From: Actinomycetes bacterium
GTDB taxonomy: Bacteria > Actinomycetota > Acidimicrobiia > Acidimicrobiales > Palsa-688
DNA: 5,238 nucleotides
NCBI GenBank assembly: GCA_021798075.1
Contig: JAJZYO010000174.1
Location: 1-5,238, forward strand
Direction: 5' to 3'
Within the stretch, counting starts at the first letter, position 1; every line of letters starts with the position of its first letter. Below the pieces are notes generated by a model. The model had not been told where the DNA came from. It saw nothing but the letters and a program-made list of their open reading frames with translations, and did not search any database. Positions 1-4,438 of this stretch are shown piece after piece. The translations under genes were made by a program, and so were the position numbers.

Positions 1-1
1 C

Positions 2-292
2 CGCTTGGCCGTGTTGGCGGAAGGGGCACTCCGCCGGCTCGCCGGCGCCGTCGGTACTGGGAAGGTGACCCTCGTGCCCGATGGCGTCGGGAGACATCAG
101 GACGCGCTGGACGGCGCGCGAGCGTACTTTCGAGGAGGCGGCGTGGCTTGGGTCTTGGTTGCGGGCGCCGCCTTGTACGCTGCCGGAAATGCACGGCCCT
201 TGGCTGGCGGCGCCGGCTTGGGCCTGCAGGGCGTGGTACTGCCGACTGCGGCCTGTGGGTTCGGGCCGGGTGAGGAAATGCAGGGTTGTTGA
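2..292 (+). CDS. Unrecognised protein, C-terminal part, open at the left edge
   Basis: An uninterrupted frame enters from the window edge and stops at TGA 290-292, giving about 96 residues. No family is recognised. Its third codon positions are mostly G or C, as in the real genes here. Visible features are an Ala/Gly-rich composition, a short hydrophobic stretch (VAWVLVAGAALYAAG) that could be a buried strand/helix or a weak membrane segment, and a C-terminus reading FGPGEEMQGC. It could be the end of a longer gene upstream of the SIS gene, with 107 bp between this stop and the SIS start. The same frame is open again for 47 codons after the TGA (293-433, stop 434-436), so an interrupted gene or chance openness in GC-rich DNA are both possible. 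Nothing else is seen between 293 and the ribosome site near 389. Confidence 0.35.
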   Translation, partial: RLAVLAEGALRRLAGAVGTGKVTLVPDGVGRHQDALDGARAYFRGGGVAWVLVAGAALYAAGNARPLAGGAGLGLQGVVLPTAACGFGPGEEMQGC

Positions 293-399
293 GAAGTCGC
301 GGCCTCGCCACTTACCGGGGAAGCAGGGACGGTCGTCGCGAGCGCTGGCGTCGAGGCCCTCGCGGCCACTCGCTGGGAGCACGAAGGAAAGGGAACATC

Positions 400-1146
400 A
401 TGGGATCCGAAACGTTCGAGTACGTTGCCGAAGTGAGACGCCACCTTGACGAAGTGGAAAGGGACGGCGACGCGCTCCTCCTCGCCGCGCGCTGGTGTGC
501 CGACGCTATTGCGTCTGGCGGGCTGGTCCATGTGTTTGGCTCTGGTCACTCGCATATGGTGGCCGAGGAGGCTTTTTACAGGGCTGGCGGCCTGGTCCCC
601 GTCAATGCCGTCTTGGTTGATTGGCTCATGGTGCACCCTGGGAAGCGGGCTTCGCTCTTGGAGCGTCTTCCCGGCCTGGGTGAGGTCATCCTCGCTACCG
701 AGCCCGTCCAGAAGGGGGACGTGTTTTTCGTTAGCTCCAATGCCGGCCGGAACCCGGCACCGATCGAGGTTGCGGAGGCGGCAAAGGGCCGAGGGGCCAA
801 GGTAGTAGCCGTAGTATCCCGAGAGCACTCGGCGAAGGTGGAGGCCCGTGGTGGTCTCGGCATAAAGCTGGCAGATGTGGCGGACCTCGTGATCGACAAC
901 CACGCGCCGCTCGGGGACGCCGCTATCGCAGTGGGCGACGATGTGAAGGTAGGCGGCCTATCGAGCGTGATGGGCCTTGTCATAATCCAGACGGTCGTGG
1001 TGGAAACGGTCAAACTGCTCGCCGGCCGGGGTATCGAGCCCCCGGTGTTCAAGAGCGCGAACGTCGACGGTTCGGAGGAGTGGAACTCCCGGCAGGTCGC
1101 GGGGCTGAAGCGGCCACCGACCCTCCTGCGCGGGTGGGAGAGGTGA
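400..1146 (+). CDS. UPF0309-family SIS-domain protein (phosphosugar-binding, putative sugar isomerase-like)
   Basis: A 248-residue protein of the usual length for UPF0309/SIS_2 proteins. SIS domains bind phosphorylated sugars; the exact substrate of this family is not settled. A helical N-terminus (about 1-40) leads into the family signature FGSGHSHMVAEEAFYRAGG (46-64). Further conserved blocks are SSNAGRNPAPIEVAEAA (112-128), DNHAPLGDAAI (167-177) and SANVDGSEEWN (219-229), all close to family consensus, so the fold call is firm. The open frame extends upstream to 286, but ATG 400 is chosen because AAGGGA (389-394) lies five bases ahead and the preceding codons look non-coding. It converges on the kinase gene. 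Its proximity to murQ and the amino-sugar kinase suggests a role in amino-sugar phosphate metabolism, which is inference only. No signal peptide is seen, so it is probably cytoplasmic. Confidence 0.9.
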   Translation: MGSETFEYVAEVRRHLDEVERDGDALLLAARWCADAIASGGLVHVFGSGHSHMVAEEAFYRAGGLVPVNAVLVDWLMVHPGKRASLLERLPGLGEVILATEPVQKGDVFFVSSNAGRNPAPIEVAEAAKGRGAKVVAVVSREHSAKVEARGGLGIKLADVADLVIDNHAPLGDAAIAVGDDVKVGGLSSVMGLVIIQTVVVETVKLLAGRGIEPPVFKSANVDGSEEWNSRQVAGLKRPPTLLRGWER

Positions 1147-1231
1147 GCGCCGCCGTTCACGAGGTAAGGGCGGGCCTTTGCGTGAGGGGCCAGAGTTTGT
1201 TTGTGGCGGGCGAGCCGGGGCGTAGCGGGAT
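1147..1231. terminator. Convergent spacer with a weak candidate terminator
   Basis: The 85 bp between the stop codons of the SIS gene (+) and the kinase gene (-) is where both transcripts should end. On the + strand GGCCT (1173-1177) can pair imperfectly with AGGGGCC (1185-1191, two bulged bases), and a T-rich stretch (1196-1204, TTTGTTTGT) follows. An alternative longer-range pairing is TCACG (1157-1161) with CGTGA (1181-1185). Neither is a strong intrinsic terminator. Confidence 0.25.
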
Positions 1232-2146
1232 CTAGGAGGCGACGGGCCAGCTGATGCCCTCTGCGGCACGGGCCGCGAGACGGACGGCCCCGGCAACCGG
1301 TGGCTCGCGGAGTACCGAGACCGTCGAACCAGGTCGGCAACTGGCCAAGTAGCCGGTCATTATGTCGCAAAACCTGGCGTCGGAGGTAAGACCGCCGGCA
1401 AGGACCACCGGCAGCCCGAGGGGGTTGCCGAGGCCCTCCAGGACGACACCCACGAGCACGTCGAGCTCCCTGGCTGCCTCGTCCAAAATGGCACGAGCCG
1501 CCGGGTCGGGGGAGGCGAGCACGACGGTGGCCAAGGCAGCCCATCGTCCCGGCCAGGGGTCTTTGTAGAATTGGTCCCGCAGCTCGTCCGCGGTGGTGGT
1601 CCCAGTGGCGGCGAGCAGCGAAGCGCCGAGCTCGCTGAGGGGCTGGCGCCTGTCGTCGAGCCGGAGAAGTGTGCGCAGGGCTTGGCGGAAAAGCCAATAC
1701 CCGCTCGCTTCGTCGCCGACTAGGTAACCCCACCCGCCTGCCCTTACGGAAAGGTCTCCGTTACGACCAAATGCCGCTGAACCCGTGCCGCAGATGAGCG
1801 CCACTCCGTTGTCGAGCCCGGCTGCGGGAAGGACCAGGGCGACATCGGGGAGCACTGCTACTGGACCTCCGCTTGTAAGCGGTCCGAGCCGTTCAGTGAA
1901 CATCTTGGTCGCCTCGGACGAGGCGCCGATGATGCCGGCGGCACCGATGCAAGCCGCGTCAAGCGTGCCGTGGTCCTCCAAGGGAAGCCGCTCGAGCAGC
2001 TCGTCCACCACGCGGAGGGCCTCGGCGAGGCCAACTGTTGACGGGTTCGCGCTCGACGTTGTCGTCTCTCCTACTGTGACCCCCTCGACCGAAAGGCGCG
2101 CGCGACTTCCCGTTCCCCCGATGTCTATCCCTAGCACTCGGGCCAT
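1232..2146 (-). CDS. BadF/BcrA-type amino-sugar kinase (MurNAc/GlcNAc kinase)
   Basis: A 304-residue ASKHA-fold kinase of normal length for the N-acetylglucosamine kinase/BadF family. The first phosphate loop is GIDIGGTGSRA (6-16). A likely catalytic Asp is D101 in VLPDVALVLPAA. The second phosphate loop is ICGTGSAAFG (118-127), followed by GGWGYLVGDEASGYWL (137-152), which closely resembles the GGWG..GDEGS.YW block of human NAGK. The adenosine-site block is VVLAGGLTSD (247-256). Family members phosphorylate GlcNAc, glucosamine or MurNAc at O6. Directly downstream of murQ, a MurK-like role supplying MurNAc-6-phosphate is the best inference, but the sequence cannot separate MurK from NagK. ATG 2146 lies 9 bp after the murQ stop. 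No good ribosome site is visible, so translational coupling to murQ is likely. Confidence 0.88.
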   Translation of the reverse strand: MARVLGIDIGGTGSRARLSVEGVTVGETTTSSANPSTVGLAEALRVVDELLERLPLEDHGTLDAACIGAAGIIGASSEATKMFTERLGPLTSGGPVAVLPDVALVLPAAGLDNGVALICGTGSAAFGRNGDLSVRAGGWGYLVGDEASGYWLFRQALRTLLRLDDRRQPLSELGASLLAATGTTTADELRDQFYKDPWPGRWAALATVVLASPDPAARAILDEAARELDVLVGVVLEGLGNPLGLPVVLAGGLTSDARFCDIMTGYLASCRPGSTVSVLREPPVAGAVRLAARAAEGISWPVAS

Positions 2147-2155
2147 GGACGCAGG

Positions 2156-3154
2156 CTAGTTGCCGGCTGGGGCCGCGCCGGCTGGGGCCGCGCCGGCTGG
2201 GGCCGCGCCGGCTGGGGCCGCGCCGGCTGGGGCCGCGCCGGTCCCGAGGAGGGCCATAGCGGAGCGCACTTGGCCACCAGTTTGCTCGAGTGCTTCTCGG
2301 GCGGTTCGCGTTGGCGAACCGCTCAGCATCGCGACAAGGGCGACCTTTAGGTTGTCATCGGCTGCGGATAGGGCCTCGCGAGAACTATCTTCGTCTGCTC
2401 CAGTGGCTTGGACGAGGATGCGTACGAGGCGGCCCCGAAGTTTCTGGTTGGTTGGCACCATGTCGACCATCATGTTGGAGTAGGAGCGGCCAAGCCGGAC
2501 CATAAGGGCCGTCGAGAAACCGTTTAGCATGAGTTTGGCGGCGGTTCCTGCTTTCAGGCGGGTCGATCCTGTCACCGCCTCGGGCCCAGTGTCCGCTGCG
2601 AGGTGGAAGTCGACCAGTTCGCCGAGGGGGGCGGCAGGGTTGGAGCTCACGAGCGCCGTAAGTGCTCCTTTTTCATGGGCGCGCTTGAGAGCGGCGGCCA
2701 CGTACGGGGCGGATCCGCTAGCGCTGACGCCGATAGCGATGTCGTTGGGGCCAAGGTCCTGGGCGGCGGACCGTCCTGCGTCCAAGTCGTCTTCGGCGTT
2801 TTCGACAGCAAGACGGGCAGCATTTTCTCCGCCGGCGAGGTGGGCGGTGGCAAACCCCGGCTCTACCCCGAAGGTTGGGGGGAGCTCGGCTGCATCGAGC
2901 ATTGCTATGCGGCCCGAGGTGCCGGCGCCGAAGTAGTGGAGGCGCCCACCTCGCCGGGTGCGGTCAACCGCGGCATCGACGAGTTTGGCGAGGACGGGGA
3001 GTATCTTCTCCACGGCCGGCGGGACGCGAGCGTCTTCGCTGTTGAGTAGGCGAAGGACTTCGAGTGTGGGGAGTACGTCGATCTCCGATGTGCGCGGGTT
3101 GCGCTGCTCGGTCACCGGTCCAATAGATGCCCCGTCAGGGCCTGGGCTGGTCAT
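2156..3154 (-). CDS. murQ: N-acetylmuramic acid 6-phosphate etherase MurQ
   Basis: A 332-residue SIS-domain lyase that cleaves the lactyl ether of MurNAc-6-phosphate to GlcNAc-6-phosphate and D-lactate in cell-wall recycling; cytoplasmic. Family landmarks run the whole length: TEQRNPRTSEID (15-26), YFGAGTSGRIAMLDAAELPP (74-93), AGGENAARLAVENAED (107-122), IGVSASGSAPYVAAAL (141-156), GPEAVTGSTRLKAGTA.K (190-207), NMMVDMV.TN.KL (227-239) and a C-terminal QTGGQVRSAMALL (291-303). By alignment with E. coli MurQ, E90 and E121 match the catalytic E83 and E114. The normal family end is near residue 303, so the last 25-odd residues are an extra tail of five AAPAG repeats plus Asn. The ATG at 3154 has only a weak GGTAAG eight bases ahead; GTG at codon 14, immediately before the conserved TEQRNPRT, is an alternative start. 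The kinase follows by 9 bp, in one operon. Confidence 0.95.
   Translation of the reverse strand: MTSPGPDGASIGPVTEQRNPRTSEIDVLPTLEVLRLLNSEDARVPPAVEKILPVLAKLVDAAVDRTRRGGRLHYFGAGTSGRIAMLDAAELPPTFGVEPGFATAHLAGGENAARLAVENAEDDLDAGRSAAQDLGPNDIAIGVSASGSAPYVAAALKRAHEKGALTALVSSNPAAPLGELVDFHLAADTGPEAVTGSTRLKAGTAAKLMLNGFSTALMVRLGRSYSNMMVDMVPTNQKLRGRLVRILVQATGADEDSSREALSAADDNLKVALVAMLSGSPTRTAREALEQTGGQVRSAMALLGTGAAPAGAAPAGAAPAGAAPAGAAPAGN
2162..2236. repeat. Five perfect 15-bp tandem repeats in the 3' end of murQ
   Basis: The unit on the + strand is GCCGGCTGGGGCCGC, at 2162, 2177, 2192, 2207 and 2222, all identical. A sixth partial copy (GCCGG) starts at 2237. On the coding strand each unit encodes AAPAG, giving residues 307-331 of MurQ. 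Perfect identity implies recent expansion. The array sits beyond the last conserved residues and adds a flexible Ala/Pro/Gly tail without harming the core enzyme. Confidence 0.97.
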
Positions 3155-3163
3155 GTAGACAAC

Positions 3164-3289
3164 TTACCAATTGGGGCCGAGCTCGTGATCTTCCCACGGA
3201 CCCAGCTCGCCGGTTGAAATGTGCTGAGAGTCGCCTGAAGGCGGCCACTGTTGATACTTTTGACCGATCAAATAGACCAGTTTTGTCAT
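3164..3289 (-). CDS. Candidate 41-residue small protein or leader peptide upstream of murQ
   Basis: An ATG at 3289 opens a 41-codon frame ending in TAA at 3166-3164, nine bases before the murQ ATG. AAGG lies eight bases upstream of its ATG, a fair ribosome site, better than those of the two genes behind it. The product is hydrophilic and Trp/Gly/Pro-rich (MTKLVYLIGQKYQQWPPSGD at the start, then W32 and a C-terminal W41) with an internal near-repeat ELGPWEDHELGPNW (28-41). No signal peptide is clear. No other gene lies opposite, so it is not a shadow of one. The stop overlaps the weak murQ ribosome site, which would suit translational coupling. No family is recognised. Its third-position GC (roughly 57%) is lower than in the neighbouring genes, so it could also be chance openness in a leader region. 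Confidence 0.35.
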   Translation of the reverse strand: MTKLVYLIGQKYQQWPPSGDSQHISTGELGPWEDHELGPNW

Positions 3290-3432
3290 GAGAGTGGCCT
3301 TGTCTCTGCGACTGTTGTTACTTTTCTCACGGCGGACTCGAGCCTTGGCACTAGGCGCAGGGGCTCGTCCTTCTTGGCGGCGGTAGGTCCACCTGAAGTG
3401 GAGGAGGCCGGCCGCAAGCCGGTCTGCTGCTA

Positions 3433-3446
3433 CGAACTGACGTTCG
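3433..3446. promoter_or_regulatory. LexA operator (SOS box)
   Basis: CGAACTGACGTTCG is a perfect match to the CGAAC-N4-GTTCG consensus bound by LexA in Gram-positive bacteria and actinobacteria. It ends 21 bases before the imuA' ATG and covers the -35 region of the promoter, where bound LexA would block RNA polymerase. This fits the known SOS control of imuA'-imuB cassettes. Confidence 0.9.
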
Positions 3447-3455
3447 CATTCTGTA

Positions 3456-3461
3456 TATAGT
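3456..3461 (+). promoter_or_regulatory. -10 element for imuA', probable leaderless start
   Basis: TATAGT (within TGTATATAGT) matches five of six bases of the TATAAT -10 consensus. Only six bases (GCCGCC) separate it from the imuA' ATG at 3468, so transcription is expected to begin at or next to the A of the start codon. No ribosome site is visible, which is consistent with a leaderless mRNA. No clear -35 is seen; that position is occupied by the LexA box. Confidence 0.7.
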
Positions 3462-3467
3462 GCCGCC

Positions 3468-4412
3468 ATGAGACAAGAGGCGCTGGCGAGAGCGAAGGAC
3501 AGCCTCCGTACGGTCCAAGGGCGTACGGGCCTTGCCGGCGACCGTGCGCTCCCGCTCGTAGCCGGTCTGGCCAGCCTTTTCCCCGAAGGAGGGCTGAGGC
3601 GCGGGAGTACGGTCTCCCTGGGCATGGGGCCCTCGGTCGCCAACCGGTCCACGGCTGCCAGCGGCCCTTCGGCTGCCAGCGGCCCTTCGGCTGCCAGCGG
3701 CCCTTCGGCTGCCAGCCGGTCCACGGTCGGTGTCACCTCACTCGCCTTGGCCTTGCTTGGTGGGCCATCGGCCGGAGGGACGTGGTGTGCGGTCGTGGGG
3801 GTGGCGGACCTCGGTTTGGTGGCGGCCGCCCAGGCCGGAGTCGACCTTGGGCGGTTGGCCCTTGTTCCCTCGCCCGGGCCCAGGTGGGCAACCGTGGTTG
3901 CAACACTCCTCGAGGGCTTCGAGGTAGTGGTCTTGCGCCCTCCCTTGCGGCCTCGCCAGGTCGAGGCCAGCAACTTGGAGGCGAGGTCGCGCGAGAGCGG
4001 CGCTGCATTGGTCGTGCTTGCTTGTCCGGGATGGCCCGGCCGGCCCGACCTTCGTTTAGAGGTCGTCGGTGGCAGTTGGCGGGGGCTCGGGGACGGGTTC
4101 GGCTACTTGGCTGGACGTGAGATCGAGGTTGTGGCGACGGGGAGGGGCAGCGCTTCGAAACTGCGGCGAGGGCGTATCTCCCTGGGCGAGCCAGCTGGCC
4201 TACTGCAAGCGAGACCGGCCGGCCCAGCTCACGCCGGCCCAGCTCACGCCGGCCCAGCTTCCCAAGGGCACGGTCACTTGCAGCCTGGAGAGCGGGTGTC
4301 GGTTGCCGGTGTGGGGCCAGAGGCCCTCTGGCCAGGCCCCGAGGTCCCCCAGCCTGTGCCGGCGAGCCCTCTTCGTGCCGAGCGGGTGCAGGTGCTGCCT
4401 CACCCTGCTTAG
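3468..4412 (+). CDS. imuA': ImuA'-like RecA-fold protein of the SOS mutasome
   Basis: A 314-residue protein with the organisation of actinobacterial ImuA' proteins, the RecA-like accessory partner of ImuB and DnaE2/ImuC in damage-induced mutagenesis. Visible family blocks are LPLVAGLASLFPEGGLRRGSTVSLG (28-52, described by its ends LPLVAGL and RRGSTVS), VTSLALALLGG (89-99), GTWCAVVGVADLGLVAAAQAG (104-124, ends GTWCAVV and AAAQAG), DLGRLALVPSPGPRWATVVA (126-145), RLEVVGGSWRGLGDGFGYLA (196-215) and EIEVVATGRG (218-227). A canonical Walker A GKT/S is absent; that position is filled by an 18-bp repeat array (residues 60-86). A second array lies in the Pro/Ala-rich C-terminus (252-264). The ATG follows a -10 element directly. 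imuB follows by 26 bp in the same operon. The family call rests on block pattern, context and the LexA box. Confidence 0.85.
   Translation: MRQEALARAKDSLRTVQGRTGLAGDRALPLVAGLASLFPEGGLRRGSTVSLGMGPSVANRSTAASGPSAASGPSAASGPSAASRSTVGVTSLALALLGGPSAGGTWCAVVGVADLGLVAAAQAGVDLGRLALVPSPGPRWATVVATLLEGFEVVVLRPPLRPRQVEASNLEARSRESGAALVVLACPGWPGRPDLRLEVVGGSWRGLGDGFGYLAGREIEVVATGRGSASKLRRGRISLGEPAGLLQARPAGPAHAGPAHAGPASQGHGHLQPGERVSVAGVGPEALWPGPEVPQPVPASPLRAERVQVLPHPA
3644..3726. repeat. 18-bp tandem array inside imuA'
   Basis: Three identical units CGGCCCTTCGGCTGCCAG start at 3662, 3680 and 3698. A diverged first unit at 3644 (CCGGTCCACGGCTGCCAG) precedes them, and a partial copy of that variant (CCGGTCCACGG) follows at 3716, so the variant brackets the array as an 11-bp direct repeat. 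In protein this reads RSTAAS, then GPSAAS three times, then RST (residues 60-86). Confidence 0.95.
4219..4259. repeat. 15-bp tandem array near the 3' end of imuA'
   Basis: The unit CCGGCCCAGCTCACG is present at 4219 and 4234 with an 11-base partial copy at 4249. It encodes AGPAH, AGPAH, AGPAS around residues 252-265 of ImuA', after the last conserved block. The frame is preserved. Confidence 0.9.
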
Positions 4413-4438
4413 CGCTAGAGAAGGTGGTGGCTGGCCAG

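Larger units (their letters stand above)
3155..3467. promoter_or_regulatory. Divergent control region between murQ and imuA'
   Basis: About 313 bp separates the divergent murQ and imuA' starts. The right end carries a LexA box and a -10 element for imuA' (separate entries). Two small adjacent inverted repeats with 5-bp arms and 5-base loops lie upstream of it: TCCAC/GTGGA at 3388-3402 and CCGGC/GCCGG at 3408-3422. The left half is the most AT-rich stretch in the window (about 3245-3340). It contains the palindrome TTTGACCGATCAAA (3259-3272), a possible operator, and a small leftward ORF (3289-3164). I could not identify a convincing -35/-10 pair for the murQ direction. Confidence 0.6.

Noticed and set aside
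97..903. Minus-strand open frame of 268 codons
   Set aside because: Mostly antisense to the UPF0309 gene; composition is that of a GC-rich shadow frame.
576..1733. Long minus-strand open frame of 385 codons
   Set aside because: It runs antisense to the SIS gene and across the kinase in another frame; Arg/Pro/Ala-rich with no family blocks, while both overlapped genes are clear.
2160..2483. Plus-strand frame beginning with PAGAA repeats
   Set aside because: Opposite-strand reading of the murQ repeat array and core; murQ is certain on the minus strand.
3251..3460. Plus-strand 69-codon frame starting TTG in the divergent region
   Set aside because: Poor start with no ribosome site; it runs through the LexA box and -10 element, and its codon use is unlike the genes here.
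3644..3726. CRISPR-like array
   Set aside because: Units are contiguous with no spacers and lie inside a coding frame; the same applies to the other three arrays.
3290..3973. Upstream part of the long minus-strand frame that ends at 3164
   Set aside because: Antisense to imuA', including its repeat array (gives PLAAEG repeats). Only the last 41 codons, outside imuA', are kept as a candidate.
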